A stretch of DNA of 60,965 nucleotides, from assembly GCA_029688825.1 (NCBI GenBank), contig JARUKX010000020.1, positions 1-60,965 of the forward strand. Direction: 5' to 3'. This DNA is from Haloarculaceae archaeon H-GB1-1 (GTDB lineage Archaea > Halobacteriota > Halobacteria > Halobacteriales > Haloarculaceae). Below are positions 51,531-60,484 of this stretch, in pieces (the first letter of the stretch is position 1; each line of letters begins with the position of its first letter). The position numbers were made by a program, and so were the translations under genes. Under the pieces are notes generated by a model, which did no database searches, was not told where the DNA came from, and saw nothing but the letters and a program-made list of their open reading frames with translations.

Positions 51531-51752
51531 CTCGGTCCGCTCTGGGTCTCTCGTCGCGATTCTTCGACTGAGTACCCACCTAGCCCGGCGGTGGGGCTGT
51601 CGGCACGACTGCAGCCCTCGACGCCGAGCCCGGCTTCGGTGGGCCACCCCAGCAGCTTCCGAGGCGAAGCGCTCGAACGGTGACGCCGAGACGATCACGT
51701 GCGACGGCTGTCTGACGTAGCTTCTTGCGGAGCGACACACAACCCATGCTCG

Positions 51753-53204
51753 ATGAGCACGGACGCCCTGCAACACGCCTCGGACGCGTTGGCGGCAGCG
51801 GCTGACCCCGACGGGGGCCTGGACGAACTGGTCGCGTCGCTCCTCGCGGGAATCGACGACGAGGAGCAGCAGGTGAGAGTCAGTTCGGCGTGGGCGACCT
51901 GCATCGTCGTTGCGGCGACGCCGAAGGCGGTCGGTCCCGTGGCGCACGGACTCGCCGAGCGGTTGGTCATGGCGCCGGACGAAACGGTGGTTCGGCGGAC
52001 GCTCGCGACGGTGGCGGAGACGGACGAGACGGTCGTGGCCGAAGCACTGGCAGCGACGGTCGAGGGTGACGTCCGACCGTACGTTCGCGCGGTGCGAGAA
52101 GCGGACCCCTGGGACCTGGACGACGTTCTCGCGTCGGAGGGAGATGGTCCCTCGGACCCGGCGCGGCGGGTGATTCGGACGGACGAGACGGCCGAGGAGT
52201 CCGCGGAGGCTGTCGGACACGTCCAGCGAGACGAAGAGGACCGGTCGGACAGTCCCGACCCTGTCGCCGAGGACGAGTCGGAAGCTTCGGATTCGGATGC
52301 CGACCCCCAAAGGAAGAGCGACGCGACTCGGAAGCGGGAGCGGATCCGCCGGCTCGCGGCCTCGAAGACGTTCAAAGCGATCCAGTACTTCAGCGAGTTC
52401 GAGGACATGACGGTCGTGACCCCGCCGCGAGAGCGACGATTCGCGGACGTGATTCGGACGCGCGTGACCGCCGATGGGACGGAGTCCGGCGTCGCGCTCC
52501 GACTGTTTCACCGCCCGAACGACGGCGACCGCTCGTTCGAGGCGCGCTTGGCGGAACACCTGGCCTCGTGGGCGGCCGTCGGCGACCTCGACGGCGTGAC
52601 GACCGTGCTGGACTGGGGTGACCGCCCGCGGCCGTGGGCGGGGACGGAGTACGTCGAGCAGACGGTGGCCCGACGGGGGCGGCGGCCGCTGCCGCAGGCG
52701 CTTCGGGAGGCGCGAGCGCTGACGGGGACGCTCGCCAATCTCCACGGGCGGGACGTTATCCACGGGAGTATCGACGCCTCGAGCGTGGTGTATCCGGAGA
52801 CGGGCATCGACGGCCCGGGACGGCCGCTACTGGACGACGTCGGGTTGCTCTTCGCCTGTCGGACGAACGTCGATCTCTCGTCGATTCTCGACCCACGGTA
52901 CGCCGCTCCGGAGCACTTCGATCGCAAGTTCGGGCGGATCGACTGTTCGACGGACGTGTACCAGCTGGGTGGCGTTCTCTATACGCTCCTCACGGGCCAG
53001 CCGCCGTATCGGGGGTCGGTGGACGACATTCGCGAGCGGGTGTGTGCTGCGTCGCCACCGACGCCGTCGGCCGTGCGGTCGGACCTGCCGGCCGCGGTGG
53101 ACGACGTCGTCGCGAAGGCGATGGCACCGCAGAAGCTCACGCGCTACGAGACGGCGACGCGCTTCCACCGGGAAGTCGCGACGCTGTGCGAGCGCCTTCA
53201 GTAA
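51753..53204 (+). CDS. HEAT-like protein with C-terminal pseudokinase domain
   Basis: A 483-residue protein. Residues 1-130 are alpha-helical repeats resembling HEAT/ARM (ELVASLLAGIDDEEQQVRVS, MAPDETVVRRTLATVAETDE). An acidic linker with many Asp/Ser/Glu follows (about 140-200), then a protein-kinase-like domain (about 215-483). In the latter the HRD motif is replaced by HGS (H337-G-S339), and DFG is DVG (362-364). The APE motif (YAAPEHFDRKF) and an F-helix-like STDVYQLGGVLYTLLTGQPP are kept. Loss of the catalytic Asp argues for a pseudokinase scaffold. Confidence 0.75.
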   Translation: MSTDALQHASDALAAAADPDGGLDELVASLLAGIDDEEQQVRVSSAWATCIVVAATPKAVGPVAHGLAERLVMAPDETVVRRTLATVAETDETVVAEALAATVEGDVRPYVRAVREADPWDLDDVLASEGDGPSDPARRVIRTDETAEESAEAVGHVQRDEEDRSDSPDPVAEDESEASDSDADPQRKSDATRKRERIRRLAASKTFKAIQYFSEFEDMTVVTPPRERRFADVIRTRVTADGTESGVALRLFHRPNDGDRSFEARLAEHLASWAAVGDLDGVTTVLDWGDRPRPWAGTEYVEQTVARRGRRPLPQALREARALTGTLANLHGRDVIHGSIDASSVVYPETGIDGPGRPLLDDVGLLFACRTNVDLSSILDPRYAAPEHFDRKFGRIDCSTDVYQLGGVLYTLLTGQPPYRGSVDDIRERVCAASPPTPSAVRSDLPAAVDDVVAKAMAPQKLTRYETATRFHREVATLCERLQ

Positions 53205-53531
53205 GCGGTCCGACTGAGTCCTCGTGACGCCTCACGAGCGATATATACCACTCATATGGAGCTTTTTGGGGAGTCTCCCCCTCGACGGTAGTGATGGCGC
53301 AGTCCACCGTCGCGCTGCAAACGTCACCTGACAGCTGGTATGCTTCCGTGGTATCCATGACGCGCCATCGGGACGTGGAGGACGCTCCTGCTACCCGGCA
53401 GGTGTGACAGTTCCACCACCGATTCCGATAGTGGCCCCTGATCGCCAATATCTGTCACACCCTGTCTCTCTGCGTCCACGTCTCCCGACCGACCGAGGTG
53501 AGCCGCCGTTCTCGAGCGCCAGAACGTAACC
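53205..53531. other. Convergent spacer
   Basis: The 327 bases between two convergent genes contain no convincing gene. A GATATATACC sequence near 53,241 looks like a promoter box but is followed only by short frames. The stretch may hold the terminators of both neighbours. Confidence 0.35.
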
Positions 53532-55079
53532 TCAGGGGTCGGTGCCGTCGGCGACGTCGGTGATGACCTGTTCGTCGACGACGATGCCGTCAGTGTCGAG
53601 AACTCGAACGACGATTTCGTACGTGTCGCCGCCGACACCGCCGGCGCTGTACTTGACGTTTCCGTTGGTAGCCGTACTCGTCTTCGTCTCCGTGGCCCAG
53701 GCTGCGTCCGTGTTCCGGAAGATCACTTCGAGGCTGGTGAACTCCGAGTTCGGATCGGACACTGTGAACTGGACCTGGTAGTCGGCGGTACCGAACTTCG
53801 TCTTGTCCTTGACCGACGTACTCGTGAGGGTCGGGCTCGTCGGGCGACTGAGGTCCGCGTTCCCGGACGGGTCTGTGCCGTCGGCGACGTCGGTTTCGAC
53901 GCGTTCGTCGACGACGACTCCAGCAGTGTCCAGCAGTTGAATGGTGATTCGATACTCGTCGCCGGCAGTGCCGCCGAACGAGGCCTCGGCGTAGTCGTCG
54001 ACGTTGGTCCGGGGGTCGGTACTCGTGTAGGTGGCGTCCGCCCCGCCGCTATCGAGGTTCTCGTAGCTCACTTTCACCGACCCGAAGTTCGTGCGGTCAG
54101 TGACGTTGTACGACGCCTCGTAGTTGGCCTCGTCTCCACCAAGGTCGTCGACGACGGTGCCCGCGAACGAGGGGCTGTCGCCATCGGTGACGTCACCCTG
54201 CGACTGCGACGTTCCGTCCGCTGTATCTGTGATCGTGACAGAATCAGTGACGGCTCCGTTCGTGTCATACACCTCGACGGTGACGTCGTATGTACTCCCC
54301 TCTTCGCCACCCTGCGAAAAGGAAACGCTCCCACGTGCGTCGCTACTGGACGTCGTTGTGTCGCCCCAGTCGTTCGCACGGTTGTCGAAGGTGACCTCGA
54401 CGTGGTCGAACGCACTGGTGTCGTCGACGTCGTACTGCAGGTCGTACACTGCATTCGAGTTCTTGCTCGTGTCCTGCAGGGTCACACCGGCGAGCGTGGG
54501 ACTCGGGGTCGGTGTCGGCGTGGGTGTCGCGGTCGGCGTGGGTGTCGCGGTCGGCGTGGGTGTCGCGGTCGGTGTGGCGGTCGCGGTCGGTGTGGCGGTC
54601 GCAGTCGGCGTGGCGGTCGCGGTCGGCGTCGCAGTGGGTGCCGCCGTCGCCGTCGGAACGCTCGACGTATCGTCGTAGAGGAGACTGTTCGTCCCGGTGT
54701 GGACGACGCGCACGGCGAGTCGACCCGTGTAACTGTGGGACACGGTGACAGTCTCGCCCGCCTCGAAGAACTCGTCGCCATCGCGGTCGTAGGAATCGAC
54801 GGCAGTGGCCTCGTCGAGGTCGAAGCGGGTTCGGGCGTCGCCGTCGCCGAGGAGAAGGTCGAGGTCGGCGAATCGCAGGGATTCGCCACCGTCGTGAAGA
54901 AGCGTGACGGCGTTCTTGGTCAGCGAGACGTCGAACTCGGTGGCTGGCTCGGTCCGCTCGACCTGCTCGTTCAGCGACGTCAGCGCGAACGTCCCGACCA
55001 GCGAGACGAGCGCGACGACGACGGCGGCGAGCAACACCGTGCTGAGTACCTCCGATTGCGCCGCGTCGTCGCTGACCAT
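53532..55079 (-). CDS. Pilin-like surface protein with Pro-Thr stalk and repeated beta domains
   Basis: A 515-residue protein. The N-terminus MVSDDAAQSEVLSTVLLAAV followed by a long hydrophobic helix fits the archaeal type IV pilin N-terminal domain (signal plus H-domain). A beta domain follows (to about 125). A stalk of (P-T-A-T/P-T-P-T) repeats covers about residues 135-195 and is encoded by short DNA repeats near 54507-54660. Three tandem domains of about 100 residues come next, the last two closing with DVADGTDP. The protein ends exactly at the last of these. Start ATG 55079 is chosen at the pilin motif. It is likely exported and glycosylated. Confidence 0.7.
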   Translation of the reverse strand: MVSDDAAQSEVLSTVLLAAVVVALVSLVGTFALTSLNEQVERTEPATEFDVSLTKNAVTLLHDGGESLRFADLDLLLGDGDARTRFDLDEATAVDSYDRDGDEFFEAGETVTVSHSYTGRLAVRVVHTGTNSLLYDDTSSVPTATAAPTATPTATATPTATATPTATATPTATPTPTATPTPTATPTPTPTPSPTLAGVTLQDTSKNSNAVYDLQYDVDDTSAFDHVEVTFDNRANDWGDTTTSSSDARGSVSFSQGGEEGSTYDVTVEVYDTNGAVTDSVTITDTADGTSQSQGDVTDGDSPSFAGTVVDDLGGDEANYEASYNVTDRTNFGSVKVSYENLDSGGADATYTSTDPRTNVDDYAEASFGGTAGDEYRITIQLLDTAGVVVDERVETDVADGTDPSGNADLSRPTSPTLTSTSVKDKTKFGTADYQVQFTVSDPNSEFTSLEVIFRNTDAAWATETKTSTATNGNVKYSAGGVGGDTYEIVVRVLDTDGIVVDEQVITDVADGTDP

Positions 55080-55124
55080 CGATAGCTCCCCTTCGGCCGA
55101 GACCGACTTCAATCCTCCCCGGGA

Positions 55125-55859
55125 TCACTCCGGTTTGACGAAATCGGCGAGCGTGACGAGGACGCCGAGCACCCAGCCCACCGGAACGGCGATACCGAAC
55201 CACATTCCGGCGTAGGCGAGTCCCTGCCGCTCGAAGTTGCGCACCAGGTACCGGCTGATCCCCGCGACGTCGAGGACGTTGTCGAGGAGCCAGCGGGCGA
55301 GCCAGTCGCTCCGCGGGAACACGACCGCGGCGAAGTCCCGGGAGTACAGCGCCGCCACGACCGGCGGGAGGAACAGCGCGGTCATGGCGAACGGGTACGA
55401 GAGGAGTACCGTCGTCACCCGGCCGCCCACCGAGCGAAACGTCACGGCGAGCGCTGCCGACACGACCGCGACGGCGCTGGCAGCGCCGACCGCCAGCACG
55501 CCGCCGGGAGCGAGGTTCAACTTGAAGCGCGCGAGTGCGGTTAGCCCACCCCACAGCAGCGTTGCAAGCAGCACCGTTCCGATCACGCCCAGGCGGGCGG
55601 CCGTGCTGTCCAGTCGGCGCGCCTGGAACCGGACGATGACGCCGAACAGTGCGAGGGGATAGGCCAGCGAGATCAGGGGGACGCCGACGGCCGACCAGAG
55701 TCGATAGCCGGCCGTCGACACCAAGCCCTCGGGTTGCCACTTCCCGAGTACCGTGTTCTCGGTGTTACGCTGGCGCGGATACACCAGCTCCATCCAGGTG
55801 TCGTGTAACCGCCGCAGGTCGAAGCGGATCGCGCTGACGATGCCCTGCTCCCCAGTCAT
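55125..55859 (-). CDS. Polytopic membrane protein paired with the pilin-like gene
   Basis: A 244-residue protein with about six membrane segments (VGVPLISLAYPLALFGVIV, LGVIGTVLLATLLWGGLTAL, VLAVGAASAVAVVSAALAV, and others). The N-terminal soluble part includes LHDTWMELVYPRQRN, which recurs in uncharacterised haloarchaeal membrane proteins. It lies 45 bases upstream of the pilin-like gene on the same strand, so a role in assembling or anchoring that protein is possible. No enzymatic motif is seen. Confidence 0.6.
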   Translation of the reverse strand: MTGEQGIVSAIRFDLRRLHDTWMELVYPRQRNTENTVLGKWQPEGLVSTAGYRLWSAVGVPLISLAYPLALFGVIVRFQARRLDSTAARLGVIGTVLLATLLWGGLTALARFKLNLAPGGVLAVGAASAVAVVSAALAVTFRSVGGRVTTVLLSYPFAMTALFLPPVVAALYSRDFAAVVFPRSDWLARWLLDNVLDVAGISRYLVRNFERQGLAYAGMWFGIAVPVGWVLGVLVTLADFVKPE

Positions 55860-55910
55860 ATTCGTTGGTTTCGGTGGCGTGAGTTAACCCTTCTGGGTGG
55901 TCACCCGCGC

Positions 55911-56747
55911 TCACCACGACGCCGGCGCGTAGTCCGGGTGGATGAACCGCTCCTCTCGGTCGATACCGTCGATTCGCTCGACGTCAGCGGCGTCCAGCGA
56001 CAGCGCGAGACTATCGAGGTTGTCTCGAAGGTGAGCCCCGCCCGTCGCCTTCGGAATCGCCGTGACGCCCTTCTCGCGGAGCCACGCCAGGCTCACTTGC
56101 GCCTCGCTGACGTCGTGCTTCTCGGCGACCGCCGTCAGCTCCGGCACGTCGAACACCTGCCCGTGCGACAGCGGGCTGTAGGCGACGAGCTGGATGCCTA
56201 TCTCGGCGGCGACGTCCCGAAGCGCTCGCTGCTGGAACAGCGGGTGCATCTCCACCTGGTTCGCGAAGATTGGTGCGTCGAGCAGTTCGCGCGCGGTGTC
56301 GAGGTGGGCCGGCGTGAAGTTGCTCACGCCGACGCGGTCGATCACGCCGTCCGCGTAGAGGTCGTCGAACGCGGCCAGCGTCTCCTCGGGGTCGTAGGTG
56401 TCGGCAGGCCAGTGGACGTACAGGAGGTCGAGGTAGTCGACGCCGAGTCGCTCCAGGCTCTCCTGGGTCGTCTCTCGGACGTCCTCGGCTGCGAGGCTGT
56501 CCGTCCAGACCTTCGTCGCCAGGAAGACGTCGTCGCGGTCGACGTCGGCGCTCGCGAGTCCCTCGCCGACGGCGGCCTCGTTGTGGTAGTGCTGGGCCGT
56601 GTCGACGTGGCGATACCCCATCTCCACGGCCGTGCGGACGCTTTCGGCACACTGCTCCGGGTCCGTGTTCTTCCAGGTGCCGAGTCCGAGCATCGGCATC
56701 CCGTCCGCCGTCGGGCCGGGTGACGCAGAACTGTGGTCGGTCATCAC
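55911..56747 (-). CDS. Aldo/keto reductase
   Basis: A 278-residue NADPH-dependent oxidoreductase (AKR superfamily). The catalytic tetrad is visible: Asp in YRHVDTAQHYHNE with Tyr in the same block, Lys in FLATKVWTD, and His in LLYVHWPADTY. NADPH-binding segments are VSNFTPAHLDTA and VTAIPKATGGAH. Relatives reduce 2,5-diketo-gluconate or small aldehydes. The true substrate is unknown. An ATG one codon later (56744) is an equally good start. Confidence 0.92.
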   Translation of the reverse strand: MMTDHSSASPGPTADGMPMLGLGTWKNTDPEQCAESVRTAVEMGYRHVDTAQHYHNEAAVGEGLASADVDRDDVFLATKVWTDSLAAEDVRETTQESLERLGVDYLDLLYVHWPADTYDPEETLAAFDDLYADGVIDRVGVSNFTPAHLDTARELLDAPIFANQVEMHPLFQQRALRDVAAEIGIQLVAYSPLSHGQVFDVPELTAVAEKHDVSEAQVSLAWLREKGVTAIPKATGGAHLRDNLDSLALSLDAADVERIDGIDREERFIHPDYAPASW

Positions 56748-56807
56748 TCCGACACTCGACCGACGGCTGAATGTGCCTTGTGGATGGCGAGACCGAGCGG
56801 GCCTGGG

Positions 56808-57707
56808 TCACTCCGCGAGCAGTTCTGTATCGAGGTCCTGGCCGTCGAACAGGTCGGCGGCCTCGCGGGCCGGGGCGGACATCTCCGAGACGTTCTCCAG
56901 CAGGACCGTCTCGCTGGGGAACAGGCGTTCGCCCAGTTCGAGTCCGTGGTCGCGTGCCGTGGAGCCGGTGACGGTGAGGTAGACGCCGAGGCCGGCGTCG
57001 GCGATGGCGGCCTCTTCCTCGGTGCCGTTGTCGGGGTAGGCCCACGTCACGTCTTCGAGCGCTCGCGTCCCGAGGACGGCCTCGACCAGTCGCTCGTAGC
57101 GCGGGCTGATACAGAGCGGCCCCTCGTAGGCCTCGACGAACTCCCGCGTGAGGTCAGGGTCGTAGGACTGTTTCACGTCAGAGGTCGCGAGCAGCGTATG
57201 CCAGACGGTGTCTCCGAGTCCGTTGACCACGCGAACGTCGGTGTCGTGCGGGTCGATGCGCTCGTTGACGGACGCGAGGTCCTCCAGTGGGTCCGCGCGG
57301 AGTTCGACGACCTCTTCGAGGACGAGGTCGGCGCTGTCGAAGCCGAGCGCGAACTCGTGTTTCCGGAGCGCGCGGAACGGTTCCTCACGACCGACGAGCT
57401 GGACCCGCAGGTCACCCACGGGGACCGTGACGCTGTCGAAGACGATGCGACGCGGCATGCCGTCGCGGTCGTCGCGAAGGAGGGAGAACTCGGGTCGCGT
57501 CGGGTCGTCGAGGGTGCTGTAGTCCGCAAGTCGGTCGTAGACGTGTGCGTCGGCGGATTGCTTGCCTTTGGTGATGGCCTTCTCGTATCGCAGCGTCGAG
57601 ATAATCTCGTCGGCGAGGTCCGCAGTCCCCGTCTGGGCTGCCAGTCGTTCGAGGACGGCCTCCAGCGGACGCCCCTTTCGGGGCACGGCCACCCTGATAG
57701 TCGTCAT
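56808..57707 (-). CDS. HisG-like ATP phosphoribosyltransferase paralogue
   Basis: A 299-residue protein beginning MTTIRVAVPRKGRPLEAVLE, like HisG (periplasmic-binding-type fold). The C-terminal part has GTEEEAAIADAGLGVYLTVT followed by GSTARDHGLELGERLFPSET, which parallels the PRPP-loop region of HisG (VADxIVDLxxTGxTLxxNGL). The central 150 residues are divergent and lack clear HisG segments. It may be a paralogue with a new substrate. GTCATTA gives ATG 57705-57707, with a GCATTTTG box 28-35 bases upstream. The canonical hisG is not in this window. Confidence 0.55.
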   Translation of the reverse strand: MTTIRVAVPRKGRPLEAVLERLAAQTGTADLADEIISTLRYEKAITKGKQSADAHVYDRLADYSTLDDPTRPEFSLLRDDRDGMPRRIVFDSVTVPVGDLRVQLVGREEPFRALRKHEFALGFDSADLVLEEVVELRADPLEDLASVNERIDPHDTDVRVVNGLGDTVWHTLLATSDVKQSYDPDLTREFVEAYEGPLCISPRYERLVEAVLGTRALEDVTWAYPDNGTEEEAAIADAGLGVYLTVTGSTARDHGLELGERLFPSETVLLENVSEMSAPAREAADLFDGQDLDTELLAE

Positions 57708-57752
57708 TACCGAAGCGTGCGGGTGCGCCGACAAAATGCCCTCGGTTTCGGT

Positions 57753-59000
57753 CTATCCGCCGATGACGGAGCTGAGCTGCTCGCGCCACTCTTTGAGCTG
57801 TTCGATCTCCGTCTCCAGCTCTTCGAGCTGGGAATCGACGCCCTCGTCCACCTCGCCCAGTCGGTCGTCGATGGCCTCGATGTCGTTCTCGACCGACTTG
57901 ATGTTCGAGAGGAGGCGTTCGACGTCGCGCTGGAGGTCCTCGACCGTGTCCTCGACGTCTTCGAGATTCTCGACGTCGTCCTGCAACGCCGCCACGTCGT
58001 CGCTGTTCGAACTCGTCGTCGATTCGAGGGCCTGGACGTCGCTCTGGATGCCGTCGATGTCGCTTTGTAGATCTTCGATGAGCTGTTGGCCGGTGCCGTT
58101 CTCGTCGAGGAACTCCTCCAGCGCCGACGTGTACGCCCGCAGTTCGCCGACGTCGCTCTGGAGCTGGTGGAGGCGGGCGTCGACGCTGCCGCCCTCCTTG
58201 CCCGCGAGTTCGAGCGCCTGTCGCAGCAGTTTGATGTCCTCGCCCGAGACGTTCCCCTGTCGGATCTCCTCGGCGAGTTCACGAGTGAGCGTCTCCCCAG
58301 CGACCGACTCGTCGTCGGTCGTTTCGATGCCCGCGGACTCGTCCTCGGACTCGTCGTCGGTGTCGTCCGCCTCGGCGTCCGCTTCCTCCGATGCTGTGTC
58401 CGTGTCGGGTTCCGACTCCGATTCCGACTCGGACTCGGACTCGGACTCGGTCTCCCCCGCGGCCGCTGTCGCGTCGTTCGACCCCTCGTCCTGCGGATCT
58501 TTCAGATTGAGCGTTTCGATCTCCTCGTCGTCCTCGAGCCCGGGGACGCTCTCGCTGTCGCCCGAGATGACGTCGCGAACGACGTCGCTGCCCGACTGCC
58601 CGACGACGGCTGCGGGATCGGCGGCGTCCTCGTCGAGCGGCGGTGCGACGGTCGCGAGTTCCGGTTCGGTCAGGAACTTCTCGACGTTGTCCGTTCCGGT
58701 TGCGCGAATCCCGTAGACCGTCGTGTACTCCGAGCCGGCGTCGACGTCACGCTCGAACGTGATCTGGTCGTCGTCGATGGTCCAGTACTCGCTCCCGTAC
58801 TCCGGATGGAACCCGAGGTCCTCGACGACGACGTCCTCGGGAACGTCGTCGACGAGCGTCACGGTCACCGACTCGTCTCGCTCTGAGACGATCTCGAACG
58901 CGATTGCTGGTACTGGAAACTCGTCGGCTTCGAACCGCTTGTCGACGGTGATCCCGTCTGCAGACACCGTCCGTTTTTCGTAGGTCTGGGAGTCGCTCAT
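57753..59000 (-). CDS. Acidic coiled-coil protein with N-terminal beta domain
   Basis: A 415-residue protein. Residues 1-125 form a beta-rich domain (YEKRTVSADGITVDKRFEAD, VTVTLVDDVPEDVVVEDLGF). A disordered acidic linker follows, including (SE)n at about 193-204. From about 225 to 412 a long coiled coil runs (LQSDIDGIQSDVQALEST, VEDTVEDLQRDVERLL). The layout resembles structural or tethering proteins. No membrane segment or catalytic motif is seen, and the family is unrecognised. Confidence 0.65.
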   Translation of the reverse strand: MSDSQTYEKRTVSADGITVDKRFEADEFPVPAIAFEIVSERDESVTVTLVDDVPEDVVVEDLGFHPEYGSEYWTIDDDQITFERDVDAGSEYTTVYGIRATGTDNVEKFLTEPELATVAPPLDEDAADPAAVVGQSGSDVVRDVISGDSESVPGLEDDEEIETLNLKDPQDEGSNDATAAAGETESESESESESESEPDTDTASEEADAEADDTDDESEDESAGIETTDDESVAGETLTRELAEEIRQGNVSGEDIKLLRQALELAGKEGGSVDARLHQLQSDVGELRAYTSALEEFLDENGTGQQLIEDLQSDIDGIQSDVQALESTTSSNSDDVAALQDDVENLEDVEDTVEDLQRDVERLLSNIKSVENDIEAIDDRLGEVDEGVDSQLEELETEIEQLKEWREQLSSVIGG

Positions 59001-59094
59001 GGATACCCTATATGCATGCCATTCTGCAACAATATTTAATATAGTTACTGTTTATTGCAGAATTTGCGAGCGAGCGAAATAGTTGCTGCTCCTC

Positions 59095-59922
59095 TCAGAG
59101 ATCGATTCGGTCGCCGATCTCGACGACCTCCAGCGATTCGGGATAGTCGAACGAACGCGCGTGCTCGTGGAGCGCAGTCGGGTCGGCAGTGAGTCCCTTC
59201 CACATGTCCCAGTGAGTGGGCACGAGCGCATCCAGTTGGAGTTCGTTGGCCGCCTCGATGATCATGTTCTCGTCGTTGTACCACTTCGTCAGCTTCGGCT
59301 CGCGAGTCTCTTTGTCGGGAATCCGGCCCACCGTCCCGAACGCGAGGACGCCGAGGTCGATGTCGTAGTCCTCGCCGACGGGCGCGAAGTCGCCGGGGCG
59401 AGCGTCGCCGCCGTGGAAGAAGGTCCCCGCCTCGTGCTCGATGACGTAGGAGATGGGGTGCTCTGCGTCGGGGTCGTTCGCCGGCTCGACGTGGACGGTG
59501 AACTCGCCGATTTCGAGGGTGTCGCCCTCCTCGATCTCTTCGAGCTGGTCGTCGGTGACCGCCCACTCGTCGAGCCAGGACTCCTCGCGCGTGACCGCGA
59601 TGCCGGAGTCGGTGGCGTAGAAGCTCGCGCCCGTCCCGCCGAGGATGGGGGCCTGGCTCGGCCCGTGGACGTGGTCGGTGTGCTCGTGGGTCGCGAGCAC
59701 GGCGTCAGCTTCCCGAACGTCGTCGGGGTCGAACGGGACCGGCACCATCCGGACCGTTCGCGGTGGGTCGCCCGTTCCCAGGTAGGGGTCGATGAACAGG
59801 GTCGTCCCCGCACTCCCCTTGAGGATGAAACCGTTACAGCCGAGATACCAGATGCCGACGCCGTCCGGGTCGGCGTCTTCGACGGCGCGGATGAGCCAGT
59901 CGTCCCAGTCGCTATGTACCAT
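59095..59922 (-). CDS. Metallo-beta-lactamase-fold hydrolase (UlaG-like)
   Basis: A 275-residue metal-dependent hydrolase. Motif 1 (WYLGCNGFILKGSAGTTLFID) and the metal-binding ATHEHTDHVHGPS (HxHxDH) are clear. Further ligands are the HPISYVIEHEAGTFFHGGDA block (metal-bridging Asp) and VPTHWDMWKG (His). The UlaG-like branch includes L-ascorbate-6-phosphate lactonases, but the substrate here is unknown. GTG/ATG choice: ATG 59920-59922. Confidence 0.88.
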   Translation of the reverse strand: MVHSDWDDWLIRAVEDADPDGVGIWYLGCNGFILKGSAGTTLFIDPYLGTGDPPRTVRMVPVPFDPDDVREADAVLATHEHTDHVHGPSQAPILGGTGASFYATDSGIAVTREESWLDEWAVTDDQLEEIEEGDTLEIGEFTVHVEPANDPDAEHPISYVIEHEAGTFFHGGDARPGDFAPVGEDYDIDLGVLAFGTVGRIPDKETREPKLTKWYNDENMIIEAANELQLDALVPTHWDMWKGLTADPTALHEHARSFDYPESLEVVEIGDRIDL

Positions 59923-59988
59923 AGGACTCGCTTTCGGTGGCGGCGCTACAAACGTTACGAACGCCGGCGAGAACGGATGGGTCGGCCG

Positions 59989-60393
59989 CTATTCGTCCTG
60001 GCAGCAGCCGCTGGCGGCGTCGGAGAAGTCCATCGCCAGCGGCTCGGAGACGAGCTCGTTCAGCTCCTGCAGCTTGAGCTCGACCTCGTTCTTCGCCTGG
60101 AGGTACTCCTCCATCACTGGCAGGGAGTGCAGTTCCTCCTGAGCCGCCTGCAGTTCCTTGAGGTCCTCCTGGCTGGCCTGGCCGGTCTGGCGGGCGACCA
60201 TGAACTCGTCGCGGATCTGCTCGAACTCCGTGATCTTCTCCTGGGCCTCCTCGTCGGCTTCGACGGCGTCCTTCGTCTCGCGGAAGGTCTCGTACGCTGG
60301 CAGTTCCGTGATCGCTTCGCCGAGCTCCGTGGCGAGGTCGTCGACGGTCGCCTCTGCGGCGTCGGCGTCCGAGGTGTCGGTCTCGATGCTCAT
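59989..60393 (-). CDS. YlbF/YmcA family protein with C-terminal Cys pair
   Basis: A 134-residue all-helical protein of the YlbF/YmcA family: ELGEAITELPAYETFRETKD, EAQEKITEFEQIRDEFMVAR, and the conserved PVMEEYLQAKNEVELKLQEL. In Bacillus such proteins form a complex that affects RNase Y and carries an Fe-S cluster. The C-terminal SGCCQDE Cys pair resembles a cluster or zinc ligand. An RNA-related role here is inferred only by homology. Confidence 0.85.
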   Translation of the reverse strand: MSIETDTSDADAAEATVDDLATELGEAITELPAYETFRETKDAVEADEEAQEKITEFEQIRDEFMVARQTGQASQEDLKELQAAQEELHSLPVMEEYLQAKNEVELKLQELNELVSEPLAMDFSDAASGCCQDE

Positions 60394-60484
60394 TCGCTCT
60401 CACGTAGCGTCGCGAGCCGTTTCAAGCTGCCGATGGTCGGCGGCAACAACGTTATTAGAGTACTCATCGTGGTCCGTAGCAACT

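Noticed and set aside
54507-54660. Short tandem DNA repeats that could suggest a CRISPR array or satellite
   Set aside because: They are in frame and encode the Pro-Thr-Ala stalk of the pilin-like protein; there are no unique spacers. No CRISPR array was seen anywhere in the window.
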